Shown here in pieces: positions 44,966 to 56,872 of a stretch of DNA of 64,000 nucleotides (its first letter is position 1; every line of letters starts with the position of its first letter). The translations under genes and the position numbers were made by a program. The stretch is from Saturnia japonica (lineage: Eukaryota; Arthropoda; Insecta; Lepidoptera; Saturniidae): the NCBI GenBank assembly GCA_033032175.1, contig CM065306.1, forward strand, positions 23,977,001 to 24,041,000. The letters are read 5' to 3'. Below the pieces are notes generated by a model. That model was given only the letters and a program-made list of their open reading frames with translations, was not told the origin of the DNA and did not search any database.

Positions 44966-45507
44966 TTACAAAAATCACTACTTATAATTTGACTCGAAAC
45001 TAGTGATTCGGTTACATGACCGCGTAGCTAGTTATTGTATCTAGTGACGTGAAATAACGCTCACGTTTATACATTTCTTTGTCGAGAAAATCGCTTTTAC
45101 TATTATTACAGGATAAATAATACACTTTCGTTCAGAACTTATTAGTCACTCTTGGTTCCAACAAAAGGAGATTTATACAGGATTCATGTCGACTCGTTTA
45201 CGAGTCGAGACTTTTATGAGAACCAAACAATCAGTATGATGACAAATAGTCATTTGTAATATCTAAATAGATATCTATGATGATGACAGTGGCGCAAATT
45301 TCAGTTAACTCATTGCGCCGGCGCAGTAAGCTGCGCTTGAGTTATTGAGTTGGTGCAAAAAATTTTGCTGAGTTACTCATGTTTAACACTGTCTCGTCCT
45401 CATAGGAGAGGTCTCGTCACTGCAACTGACAGGCGTGGACGCGTTAAATAGAGAATATACAATAAAGAATAATTATGAAGGCGCTGTGGCGGGACTGTGC
45501 TGGAACT

Positions 45508-45512
45508 GTGAC
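45508..45512. repeat. 5-bp target-site duplication (GTGAC), left
   Basis: GTGAC precedes the LTR-like TGTTGGGTACG and recurs at 46390-46394 after CAACA. Confidence 0.75.
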
Positions 45513-46389
45513 TGTTGGGTACGCAGCACGTCACACGCGTCGATAAGACGAGTGACGTCAACCCGGGTTGGACGGGTTTGTTGATCTTATAGGATTTCTT
45601 AAAAATCCTATAAGACGCCGGATGCCCGCCTCGTGGCGATTATTCGTGCCGATCCGAAGTGCTCGATACAGGGTCCTGAGGTGTGCGATATCGCACAAGC
45701 CCACTCGAAATAATACAAAACTTTTTCACTAGTAAACGTAAACCGAGCCGACCGATCTTGTCTATACAACCGCAAGTCTTCAATAAGTTCCGTCGTGGAG
45801 CTGATGTCGATAAGTCACAGGTCTTCGGTGATGTTCGGCGGTAGGCGGTCGGCGGTCGGTTGGTCAGTGCTCGGCAATGCCGCGCCGCAGGATCGATGAT
45901 GCAGTTTGCGGCGTTACCGTAAAGAGAGCCCCTTGCGCTCGAGCAAAATGTGCTTCCTTTCGATGTCATTTTCTCTACGGTCGGCTCGGTTTTCTCGTTA
46001 TATTTATTTATCAAGTAAACTTATGTACAGGTATCTTATGTCTAACTATTCTATGTCGTATTCCCTATCGATAAATATAACTTATTCTATGATTAATGTA
46101 TATTACACAGATCGATACTTTTTTTTTTTACATAGTTTCGGGACGCGGGCCGAGCGCGTACTTACATAAATTATTATTTTAGTCTTAAATCTATGGGGGA
46201 ATAACTAGACGAAAATGTACACTATTTATTTCGATATGCTTAGCTACTTATGTTCTATTCTATAGTAAGTCTATGTATTTTATTTATCTATTATTAACAT
46301 TGTTTCTTTATTCTATATTCTATAATATAATATAATAAATCTGTTTTGACGATTCTATTCTTTAGGAGGCGACGCCGCTGTTGCCAACA
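45513..46389. mobile_element. Solo LTR, BEL/Pao-like
   Basis: An 877-bp block opens TGTTGGGTACGCAGC and closes GCTGTTGCCAACA, so its ends form TGTTGG...CCAACA inverted tips, and 5-bp GTGAC duplications flank it. TGTTGGGTACG starts are typical of insect BEL/Pao LTRs (recall). No internal gag-pol is next to it, so it is a recombination-derived solo LTR. Open frames within it are fortuitous. An AATAAAT signal lies near 46335. Confidence 0.75.
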
Positions 46390-47434
46390 GTGACTTCACT
46401 GATATGTATGAACCAGCCTTTATTTGAATAAATTAAAATCGTCTCCGTATTTATTTACAGAATTTTATCATTTAAAACTACTAAAATAATATTTAATAGG
46501 TTACATTTTTGAAATAGGTGAATATAGTACCTACCTATAAATGCGACTGCGTCTTCGAGCCTGATGAAACATTGCAAAAGTGTGGTCCGTAACGTCCACA
46601 GATACAATAAGAATAACGAATATAACAAATAACGCATTTTACACATTTAAGCAAGACACGTCCGTACTACGCAATTAAGATTTCAATCTCGCAGAAGGAA
46701 AAGGTTGCAGTTTCTCGAGCAAAAGGTTGCTATTTAAGTGGCATGTTATGTTTTAAATTACCTATTCGCATCAATAAATTCTGCTCGCAAGGCATAGATA
46801 CCTAGCGTATACGTCATGTATCGGACGAGACTGCCCGTATCAATATCATCAATACATATAAAATACGCTGTCTGTCCTTATGAACGCTTAGATCTTTTAA
46901 ACAACGCAACGAATATTAATGCTATTTTCAACATAACTATTAGATATTTTTTATATTAAGTTATTGCATAAAGAAAATAGGTTTGTTATCAAGTTATTTA
47001 AAAATGATTTTCGAGCGCTTACATAGCTTACGTTGGCTAAACCTATGAGATACTTCAAAATAATTGTTCTTAAGAATTGTAGTTCTTCAAAAAGCTCAAG
47101 AAGTCTACGATGGAATACGCCTATCTCCTAAGGTTGACTCGCAGTAACCATTTTTATCTTCAATATAAAAATTAAAAATATTACGATATTTGCGAAAGTA
47201 TTTTCTCTAATTCAGTATTAATAATCTTTATCCAGATAAGTTCGTTAGTTAACTTGGGCATTTCATGAAGTATAAAATAGACTTTTACTTTTTTTCATTT
47301 AAATGAATACCGTAGAAGATATCATGAATTCAAAATTACGGAAATCAGCAAAACGGTCACGGTCGGTAAGTCCTATGATGAATAGCGCGTCGCGAGCTAA
47401 ACGTATTTTTCGTATACCATTACGCCTGTATTCC

Positions 47435-47540
47435 CGAAAGGTTAAGCAGAAGTGTGTATGTTTGCTCGACCTGGGCATTGAACCTAGGACCTCGAGCATA
47501 GTAGCCGCGTTTAAAACCATTAGTCTAATAAGGCAGTTAT
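47435..47540 (-). repeat. tRNA-derived SINE head fragment
   Basis: The minus strand shows GCCTTATTAGACTAATGG (box-A-like) and GAGGTCCTAGGTTCAATGCC (box-B-like) followed by CAGGTCGAGC. It has the arrangement of lepidopteran tRNA-SINE heads; the body is missing. Confidence 0.5.
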
Positions 47541-47647
47541 GAAGTTATTACCTAATTATATTCTGCTCTTAATAAAATAAAATAAACCACTTTGTAAATT
47601 GTACGAGTGCGGAGTTGGGGCGGGTCGCTGGTTGATAATACGTAAGA

Positions 47648-47670
47648 CACACACACACACACACACACTC
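47648..47670. repeat. CA dinucleotide microsatellite
   Basis: About 11 CA units with one interruption. Confidence 0.9.
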
Positions 47671-48544
47671 ACACATTTCAAAATTAAATATAGTCCATTG
47701 AAATGTTACATTTTTTCGCCTTAGCGTGAGTTTTTTAAGAGGACGCAATTTTTTTTATGTTAAGGGGGTTAGTATAAGCATAAGTTCAAGTGTGTGGGGT
47801 CGCCACCCTTTTCCCCGGCCGCCATCTTGGAAAAATGCATGCAAAGTGTTTTCGCGCTGTATCTCGTAAACTAGCAACCCTACAGAAAATTTTGTAAGCC
47901 ATTATTTGTTGCAAATTAAATTATCTAAAACTTTATTTTTATTACTTTTTATCGTAAAATGGAAAATAAAGAAGTTATAAACAAAAATAACTGAAAATTT
48001 TTGAACAAATTTTCTTTAGGGTGTTATAACTTTTTCTGTTCTTTTTACATAAAATGAAATCAGAGCAATCTTATTGAGGGTTTTTTTAACAAATAATTTC
48101 CAATACAAATTCGTTTAATTTCATTTATTTATCAGTTTTACAGCGCTTCCGAAGTTGACCGAGTTCTTGAATACTCGAAGAATACAATAAAAACAAATAA
48201 TTTGCCTTAGTTTTCTATTATATATTTTTTTATTTATATAATTGATAATTTTCTTAACATTTCTATGTTATTATTAATTTATTCCCCACCACCTATGAGG
48301 TACATTCTGGAGGCGCGTTTTGTTTTACGTGGTATCCCCAGTAGGCCTAATCCATGGACAATTTCTAGGCGAGATAATATTGGCTTAAATTAAAAGTTGG
48401 CTACACGGGAGCGTTGGTGGCGTGGTTTCTGTTGGATAAAATTAACACGGGTGAAACCGCGGGGCACAGCTATTTACTAGATAAGAATGACAAAAATAGA
48501 AAGTTTTCTCAGATGTGGTGATGGGAAATTCCAACGGGCACAAG

Positions 48545-48700
48545 GTTATCTATAAATAATATACTTTTTGCATTTTATTGAGGAAGGTTATATAACTTAA
48601 GTTTACGACACACTTACGACGCTAACGAGCGGATCAGAGTGACCATGAACGTCAAGCAATCTAGCAAGCTGTAGGCAAGTTCCGGAAGTTAGACCAACGA
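48545..48700 (+). repeat. Interspersed repeat, family B, partial
   Basis: TTATTGAGGAAGGTTATATAAC, AACGTCAAGCAATCT and GCTGTAGGCAAGTTCCGG match 21375 and 57385. A preceding piece at 48395-48480 holds the family's 3' phrase (GGTGAAACCGCGGGGCACAGC), so the order is rearranged. Long G and C homopolymers lie just after (48767-48779 and 48882-48894). Confidence 0.5.
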
Positions 48701-49449
48701 TATGCTACGGTAAGTTCTCTCCCGGTGCGGCGCGGTGCGGGTGCGAATTGTCTTGGGAGGAGGGGCAAGGGGGGGGGGGTAGCAAGATAGCTAGCTGAGC
48801 AGCCACTGTTAGTTTTCGATTTTTCTAGGGTGAACAATAAGCAAGAATGAATTTTGTAACATGAGTAGTGAGGACTATGACCCCCCCCCCCCTCCGTTAG
48901 CGGTGCGGCTTTTGAGAGTTGGTTGAATATAAAATAATAATAATATTTCCGAATCTATATTAATAAATCAGTAGTTCTGTCTGTGACATACCATATGAAC
49001 GACACTGATCAAAAATATATCATGAAAAAAATTTGTCTGTTTTGATGACGGGAAGTATTGTTTATTAATATTATATAATTTATGAGCTATAGGAATTGAC
49101 AATATTACTTCTAGAAATACAAAAACAAGAAGTTTTAAACATTTCACTCCTTAATAATTGATACAGTATACTTTTGAATTGTCAACAATAAAATTACGGG
49201 ATGTAAATAACTACTGTGTAGTAAAAAACACGTTTTATTTATTTATAAACTAACTTGTTCCCGCAGCTTCGCTCGCGTGGATGATAGAAGAAAACTTAAT
49301 ACCTATTTTTAAAAAACGTAGTTTCTTAAAACTTTAATATCTTGTTATTATGGTTCAAGTGTTTAAGGGTTACAATAACCAAAATTCTTAATCTATCCAG
49401 TAATTCAACCTGAATAATTGTGTTTACATATATATAACAATTAATAACT

Positions 49450-49575
49450 CAACGAAGAGTGACAGCAGGTGATGTAGATAATACTCATTGTTTATGAATA
49501 GTGTAAATGTCAAACAGAAAATAGTCTATGATCAAAACGTCGCTGTTCGAATTTCGAGGTTCGGGCGATCGCTAG
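49450..49575 (+). repeat. Interspersed repeat, family D (CTAG end)
   Basis: Same blocks as 35190-35335, ending GGGCGATCGCTAG then T. Confidence 0.5.
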
Positions 49576-49758
49576 TTAGTATTAATATCTAATAACTAAG
49601 CATAGCTATCATGCACTAAATAACCAAATAACTGAAATACATATATATATGTATGTATAAAATTATAAAGCGATTGTTTATTTGATCGCGCTATCTCTGG
49701 AACTACAAGCCAAATTTCTTTTTGTTTTTTATCATAGCATTATTTTACTCTCTCATAA

Positions 49759-52700
49759 TCCCTACTAATATAATAATAATATATAAATGTGAATGTAAGT
49801 TTGTTTGTTACGCTTTCACGCGAAAACTACTCAACCGATCATCATGAAACTTTGTGCACATATTCTTGGAGGTATTAAAAGTAAAATAGGATACTTTATA
49901 TTAAAAAAAAAAAAAAAATTATATGAAAAATAAAAAAATTGTTTGGCAACTGAATTTTTGAAGTTAGATGTGATTTTTGTGGTTAGATGCTATTAATTAA
50001 TTTTAATCTTACTCTTTGGTTTCAATTCTTACTCTGTTCTTATTTAAAAATGCCTCGGAAGTGGAAATCTGATATATCCAATAATTCTTCGCTGGCCCGT
50101 GCAGCAAAAGTTGCACGAAATCAAGAATCATCGGTTCAAGCAGAGTTGAGAAGACAACAGCAAGCAGAGTGACAAAGTATTATGAGAGCATCTGAAACTC
50201 CTCTTCAGGCACGACTTCGTTCAGAAAGACAAGCTATGCTGCAGGCAGCTAAAAGAGCGATAGAAACGCCAGAACAATCGCAGGCGAGAAGAATTCATAA
50301 TGCTGAAATACAGACCACGCGCCGTCGAAATTTCATGCGTAAAGATTGGTCGGTATTTAATGATACTGGATTTCAATATGATTCTTCAATTGAATATCAT
50401 AATCATCCTTTGATTGTTATTGGCTCAATGAATAAGAAATGTCATTATTGCGATGCTTTTAAATGGAAAAATGAAACTGTTGGAATGTGCTGTTCCAGTG
50501 GTAAAGTTTCACTTTCTTTACTGGGTGAACCAGAAGAGCCTTTAAAAACTTTATTGTTAAGTGTTACAGATGATTCACAGCAATTTTTAAGCAAAATAAG
50601 AAATTATAACTCTTGCTTTCAAATGACATCCTTTGGAGTTGATACAGAGATAAGAATGCCCGGATTCTCACCAACTTTTACTGTACAAGGGCAGATATAT
50701 CATCGGATTGGATCGTTATTTCCTGAAAATAATGATCAGCATAAATTTTTGCAGGTGTATTTTATGGATGATGAACAAAGTGAAGTTAACCGTCGTTGCC
50801 AATATATTGAAGGAGTAGAAAGAGAAACAGTATTGAAAATCCAACGAATGTTACACAGCCACAATGTTTTAGTGAAGATCTTTAATAGTGCAATAGACAA
50901 CTGGCCTTCAGATAATTATAAAGCTGTCATTCATGCTGATCGAACTCCACGTGGCGACCATGAGAGGCGTTATAATGCGCCAATGGTCAATGAAGTTGCT
51001 GTTTTGGTTACTGGTGACCCGTGCTCTCCACAAGACATAGTGTTACGGGCACATGATAATACGCTAAAGCGTGTAGCTGATACTCATAAATTTTATCATG
51101 CTTTGCAGTATCCATTAATTTTCAGTAAAGGTGAATCAGGATATCATTTCAATATTCCAGTCGTTAATCCAACAACGAAACAGCCAATTCCAAATAAAAA
51201 AGTTTCCTGTATGAACTTTTATGCGTATTACATAATGCTTCGAGAGCAAGACTTCAATCTCCTTCTGCGTACAAGGCAATTTTTCAATCAATTCTTGGTA
51301 GATATGTATATTAAAGTCGAGAGCAAACGTCTTCGTTACATTTCTCTAAACCAGAAAAAAATACGATCTGAAAATTACATACATCTACAAGATGCGATTA
51401 GTGCAGATGATAACATTAGACCTAACAAAATTGGCAAAATGGTTATTTTGCCGTCCACTTTTGTGAATAGTCCCCGTTATCTGCATGAGTACACTCAAGA
51501 CGCTTTTACTTATGTACGAACTTACGGAAGGCCTGACCTCTTCGTAACTTTTACCTGTAATCCTTCGTGGCAGGATGTAACTCAAGAGCTTATGCCTGGG
51601 CAAAAAGCCACTGATCGACATGACATAGTTGCCCGCGTATTTCGTTTAAAGGTTCAGAAGTTAATGAACGTTGTGACAAAAGGAAAAGTATTTGGAGATG
51701 TCCAGTGCCATATGTACTCCATTGAATGGCAGAAACGAGGTCTACATACAACGAGGTGCACATATTAATTTAGCTAAAACAGAAGCTACTTCCTAATCAA
51801 ATTGACAACGTAATTAGCACTTTAGCAATTAGCAGATCCGGTAGGAGATAAAAATCTGTACGACACAGTTATTAAAAACATGATTCACGGTCCCTGTGGA
51901 GCTCGCAATCCAGCATCACCTTGCATGCAAAATGGCAAGTGTACAAAAAAGTATCCTCGAGAAATGATTAGAGAAACAGTTCACGATAATAAGGGTTATC
52001 CGTTATATAGACGAAGGGCGCCTGCTGATGGTGGTAAACAAGTTGACATTCTGACTCGCAGTGGTGAAATAAAGAGTTTTGATAATAGCTGGGTTGTGCC
52101 CTATTCGCCGATTTTGTATAAATTATTCAACGCCCACATTAATGTTGAAGTCTGCAATTCTGTACGTGCTATGAAATATATTTGCAAGTATATAAATAAA
52201 GGAACCGATCAGGCGATTTTCAATTTGGGTAATGAAGGTGTTCAACAGACCCTCAATGAAATACAAACTTATCAAGCAGGAAGATATATATGTCAGTAGC
52301 AATGAAGCAGCATGGCGGCTGCTTGGCTTTCCATTACATGAAAGATATCCCACTGTTACATATCTTGCAATTCACTTAGAAAACGGACAGCATGTTTTTT
52401 TAATGAAAATACCTTTCAAGACAGGATTTTATCTCCTCCTAAGACCACAATGACTGCCTTTTTCCACCTTTGTCAGAATGATACTTTTGTAAGGACATTA
52501 TTGTATTCTGAAGTTACCCGTTATTATACATGGAATAACTCAAAAAAAGAATGGCATCGTCGTGTTCAAGGTTCACCTGTTGAAAATCAACCTGGGATAA
52601 AATCATCGGATGCTCTTGGTCGTGTCTACACCGTACATGTTACAAATTTTGAATGCTTTTGTCTGCGTATGTTATTACATCATGTTAGAGGTCCAACTAG

Positions 52701-54817
52701 CTTTGCAGAACTTAAAAATGTTAATGGTCAGAAATGTCAAACATACAGAGAAGCATGTGAAGCTCGGCGACTATTAGAAAATGATAACCATTGGGACGAA
52801 ACAATGGAGGAAGCCGTACAATGTCGATCGCCAGATAAAATCAGGGAACTTTACGCTACGCTTTTATCTTCTTGCGGTCTTTCTAACCCTCAAAATCTTT
52901 GGGATAAGTACAAAGAATATATGGCTAAAGATATTTTACATCAACTGTAGCAAGCACATACAGATATAACTTTCAACAAACATATTTACAACAGAACGCT
53001 AATTATAATAGAAAACAAGGTTTTTACAATGGTGGGAAAAAAATTAGATGATTTTGGAATAAAAAGCCCTCGACGAGAAAATAGTGATGATAATAGTGAA
53101 AATAATGAAATTGCTCGAGAACTAGATTATGATTTCATAGCACTGCAACATCAAGCGGCAGAATTAGTTCCTCAATTAATTCGAGAGCAAAATCATGTTT
53201 TCAATCAAGTATTAAGTAAAATAGACTCCGGCAATGGTGGACTCTTATTTCTCGACGCACCAGGAGGAACCGGAAAAACTTTTGCTTAACCTAGTATTAA
53301 TGTCCGTCAGAAAAGACCAAAAAATAGCAATTGCTGTTGCTTCTTCGGGTATTGCCGCGACGCAATTAAGCGGCGGACGTACGGCACATTCCGCTTTAAA
53401 ATTACCATTGAATCTGGCACAGGAAGATTCACCCATTTGTAATTTCAGTAAAAATAGTTTACGAGGTAGGATGCTGCGAGAATGTAAGCTGTTAGTGTGG
53501 GATGAAAGTACAATGTCTCATAAGATGGCTATAGAAGCTTTAAACCGTACTCTTCAGGACTTGCGAAATAGTACAGATATAATGGGAGGACTTGTAGTTT
53601 TATTGGCTGGTGATTTCCGACAAACCCTCCCAGTCATTCAGAGGGGGACACCAGCAGATGAAATTGAAGCATGCATTAAATCATCAAGCTTATGGTCGAG
53701 AGTTGAAAAATTCAGCCTAAAAACGAATATGAGAGTGCATCTTCATAATGATGTGGATTCGGGACTTTAAGCAGAAATGTTGTTCAAAATTGGTTATGGT
53801 TGTTTAGACGTCGACGCTAAAGGTTATATATCACTATCAAGAGAATTTTGTAATTTAGTAGAAAATTATGTGAATTTTATTGCTCATGTATTTCCGGAAA
53901 TGCAACAAAATTTGAGTAGTGATCAGTGGTTGTGCGAAAGAGCAATATTAGCACCAAGAAATGAAGTAGTTAATAGGATCAACAACGAGATTTTAATAGA
54001 GGTGCGAGGATAAATGAAGGAATATTTGTCAATGGATACAATTATGGATACGGAACTAAGTACTTCATATCCTGTTGAGTTTTTGAATTCACTTGAACTG
54101 TCAGGTGTACCGTCGCATAAACTTCAATTGAAACTAAATGTACCAGTAATGCTTATGCGAAATGTAAATGCTCCTCGGCTATGCAATGGAACAAGGCTTC
54201 GGATAACAAAATTGGGGCAGTATTCTAACTACTACTAGTACTTGGTGCTACTACTTTAACAGGTGTCGGTAAGGAAGAAAGTGTTATCATACCTCGGATT
54301 CCAATTATTCCCTCTGACCTTCCATTCCAATTCAAAAGGGTTCAGTTTCCCGTCAAGCTTAGCTTTGTTGTTACTATAAACAAAGCACAAGGGCAGACAT
54401 TAAAGGTAGCGGGAGTGCATTTAGAAAGGCCATGCTTCTCTCATGGTCAACTATATGTAGCCTGTTCGCGTGTGTCTAATGCGCGGAATTTACATATATT
54501 TGCACCGGATGGAAAAACTTTTAATATAGTCTACAAAATTATCCTACATTAATACTTTGCATTTATATTTATTTAAATTGTTTAAATCCAAAATTATTTA
54601 TTTTTGTTACAGAGAAATATATTTTAACATTTGTTGTTGCATTTAAATAAAGTTTATTTTAAATTTTTTTAAACTTCATTGTATGTAGTAATATTAAAAA
54701 TTGATCATCCCAGCTAAGCAATAGCATAGAGTTATCATATTGATTCATTCCTATGGTAATGATCTCTGATAGTTATTTAATGGCTTCAATGCGAGCGAAG
54801 CCGCGGGTAAAAGCTAG
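49759..54817 (+). mobile_element. Helitron, complete end to end (5.06 kb), coding region broken
   Basis: The 5' end is TCCCTACTAATATAATAATA preceded by A (49758); the 3' end is GAAGCCGCGGGTAAAAGCTAG followed by T (54818). This is the expected Helitron pattern: host A|TC...CTAG|T host, no target duplication, and a GC-rich 3' region (GCGAGCGAAGCCGCGGG) able to form a small hairpin just before the CTAG. The interior encodes a Rep-helicase with a handful of stops and frameshifts. Related 5' ends occur at 14563 (minus) and 39233, and CTAG ends in several short repeats, which suggests this family mobilised them. Confidence 0.9.
50050..54552 (+). pseudogene. Helitron Rep-helicase (RepHel), disrupted
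   Basis: The Helitron transposase joins an HUH rolling-circle nuclease to a Pif1-type helicase. From the ATG at 50050 the frame is open except for a TGA at 50170 until 51768: an N-terminal KNHxxC-like zinc part, Helitron_like_N with RPDLFVTFTCNPSW and YSIEWQKRGL. Past lesions it resumes with MIHGPCGA, GKCTKKYPRE, GYPLYRRR and the tyrosine region KYICKYINKG (51880-52299), then TFVRTLLYSEVTRYYTW to 52950. The helicase shows Walker A APGGTGKT (53029-53289), SSGIAATQLSGGRTAHSALK, Walker B LLVWDEST, LAGDFRQTLPVI (53290-53770), and the C-terminal KLSFVVTINKAQGQTLKV, LYVACSRVSNARNL, ending at 54552. Lesions: one TGA, disruption of the HUH site near 51745, stops at 52297, 52948, 53287, 53768, 54011 and 54236. 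It cannot make protein. Confidence 0.9.
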
Positions 54818-54879
54818 TTTAAAATAAATCACTGTAACATTTTCTTGTGGTATAGAACGTATTGGTTTTCACCACACCA

Positions 54880-55265
54880 TGTTGTTCTACCGAGCTGAGT
54901 GTTTAATTATTTTAATTTTTCATTATCTCCTAAACTATGTATCCAAATAACATGCTTTAAAGGGTAAAATTTACCTTCATAAAACTTTTGTTCGTAAAGA
55001 TTAATATGCCACACCTAAAGTAAAAATAATGATGAGAAATCACTTTTTAATCTTTAACAAATGTTTGTCACAAAATAGCGTATTGTGGCTTATGTACTTA
55101 TTTAATATAGGCATATGCTATCGCCGACTTTTTTTAGATATACTAAGAACCAATATTTTTGTAGAACATTGTATTTCTGTATCATTAACCATTACGCCTG
55201 CACACGCGAAACGCGGATAAAGCAGTACATGAGGACTCTGACTTCCGACTTACATAACAAAAATT
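54880..55265 (+). repeat. Interspersed repeat, family C, forward copy
   Basis: Contains ATTATCTCCTAAACTATGTA, CCAAATAACATGCTTTAAAG, AGATATACTAAGAACCAATA, TTTTTGTAGAACATTGTATT and TCTGACTTCCGACTTAC. The same blocks are inverted at 59475-59830. The sequence between it and the gypsy remnant shows no gene. Confidence 0.6.
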
Positions 55266-55619
55266 AACATTGTGGCCTCATTTTAAATGGTCGATCCTTT
55301 CCTCCCGAATTTGCCTATCACATACAAAAATATTTTTTTCAAATCCGGCAGGTACCTAGCTCCAGAGATTGGCGTGTTTAAACAAACAAACAAAAAACTT
55401 TTCCGCTTTATTACCTTAATATTTGGGCAACCGAGCTGCGCTCGGTATCTTGATAAAAAGACACCTATCTAGGAAAACGAAAGGTGTCTAGGTAAAATAG
55501 CGGAATCTATCTCGCCACATATGACGCATCCTAAATCGCGATATTAAAATTAACCCAACAATTTAAATATATACAAGAACCGGACAACAACCGTTAGACC
55601 GTCAGGCAGCAGCAATTCA

Positions 55620-55866
55620 GGTGATTAAATGGCTTATGCGAGGAATCCATAAGATATAGCAAATTAATGTACAATATAATTATAGGCATTAAAAAGATCT
55701 ACAAAAAAACTCCGATAGAGTATAGAGATTAGTAGTAGAGGTATCTATCTTCTAAGGAACACCCACAATAAGCATTTTTGTCTTTAAAATAGCCGGGAGC
55801 GGGGGAGCAAGATTCGCGCGGGCATTCTGTAGTCTACGTAAGTGAAGCCACGGGCACAGCTAGTCT
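55620..55866 (+). repeat. CTAG-ended interspersed repeat, family A, 3' half
   Basis: Forward copy: GGCTTATGCGAGGAATCCATAAG, CAAATTAATGTACAATATAA, ATTTTTGTCTTTAAAATAGC, GCGCGGGCATTCTGTAGTC and end GCCACGGGCACAGCTAG followed by T. Confidence 0.65.
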
Positions 55867-56149
55867 GAATTAAATTTGACTTCCTAACAAAACGCCAGAT
55901 ATTTGAGATCAAAGTGGGCAGTTCAACAAAACGCCAATTTCATATGGAAAGGCCTAATATTATTATCGCATATCTGTAATAATCTGCAAACATTACTTTT
56001 ATGGTTACGTAGTTAATAAAGAAAAAAATGAGTTTTCAGTTGATTGACTTTAAGTTGAAATGAATAGCTATTCAATAATAAAGGTTAAAACAATAAGTAC
56101 GGCTACAGCATTCCTTTACGAAGCGATTTCTTCACCGATTCAAGTTCAT

Positions 56150-56537
56150 TGACCTCAGATATGGACTTTGTTACGAAAATCGCCGCTGTCAAGCCAGACC
56201 AACTCAACAGTTCGCATTCAAACACGCGACAAATATTTACTCAGGACTTACAAACTTGTGAATACGTTTTTATTCGTACAGATGCAATGAAAAAAGCGCT
56301 GCAACCTACATATGAAGGTCCGTTCAAAGTTATCGAACGAAACAACAAAACGTTCGTACTTCAAGTTCCCGAGATTCGATCGCCTACCATCAATTTCGGT
56401 ACCGAAGATACTACACCAGACGATATATACGTGTCAAGCAAGACCCTCAACATCGAGCGACAAGCAGACTACAGACACAAAGCCTGAGCATACTCGTCAA
56501 CGCTCAGTCAAACTGCCGCGGCCGGTACGCTTCGCTT
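56150..56537 (+). pseudogene. Ty3/Gypsy Pol C-terminus (end of integrase)
   Basis: Reads DLQTCEYVFIRTDAMKKALQ, PTYEGPFKVIERNNKTFVLQ, then SSKTLNIERQADYRHKA and, one frame over, RSVKLPRPVRFA. This is the GPY/F-type integrase tail of gypsy elements (C.YVF.R.D....L.P.Y.GPF.V..R....F.....). Upstream pol is lost. It is followed directly by a purine tract and LTR-like sequence, so it marks the 3' end of a truncated element. Confidence 0.75.
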
Positions 56538-56872
56538 GAGGGGGAGTCCTGTAGCTGCTCTATAGATACATGTTACCAATACAAAGATTACACTCTTGCA
56601 TTAAGTACATGCGTACCTACCGCGTCGAGAAAAAAGAGCAGAAGTGCTCCACAAGAGGCCAGACGCCGCCGCGCCGCGCCGTGGCGCCTGACCACACCAC
56701 ATTGACGCAGCGCAAGCGAGGATCAAGCGACCGGATTCTCCCACTCTGACAGACACACATGTTAGGGTATAAAGGCACGAACATTTTATTAACAAAATAT
56801 ACCTTATATTCAACCTTCTGATTGGACGTTTCATTTATAATTTTATACTAATCCAAAACTCAAGAGTGGCAC
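56537..56872 (+). mobile_element. Polypurine tract and 3' LTR of the Gypsy remnant
   Basis: GAGGGGGAGT at 56538 is a polypurine-tract-like primer site. The LTR then starts TGTAGCTGCTCTATAG near 56550 and holds a TATA-like GGGTATAAAGG near 56765. The distal boundary is set near GTGGCACA (56872) because LTRs end in CA; no partner LTR is available in the window to confirm it. Confidence 0.6.

Larger units (their letters stand above)
43337..45386. mobile_element. Possible 2-kb element with degenerate inverted ends and internal duplication
   Basis: The left end (TAACACCTGAGTTAC ... GCGCCAACTCAGTATAC) is a diverged inverted match to the right end, whose reverse complement reads TTAAACATGAGTAACTCAG ... 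GCACCAACTCAATAAC. Both ends are followed inward by GGCGCCGG/CGCCGGCGC sequence. Inside are two direct repeats of about 500-580 bp. No transposase is visible. Limits are tentative. Confidence 0.4.
46395..48350. other. Intergenic sequence, no supported gene
   Basis: AT-rich. It contains a SINE-like head near 47435-47540, a CA microsatellite at 47648-47670 and nothing else recognisable. Confidence 0.45.

Noticed and set aside
44639..45003. Overlapping open frames of 103-117 codons
   Set aside because: They fall in the second direct repeat; the first copy does not keep either frame.
45640..46014. Minus-strand open frame of 124 codons
   Set aside because: Sits inside the BEL-like solo LTR; LTRs of this kind are non-coding.
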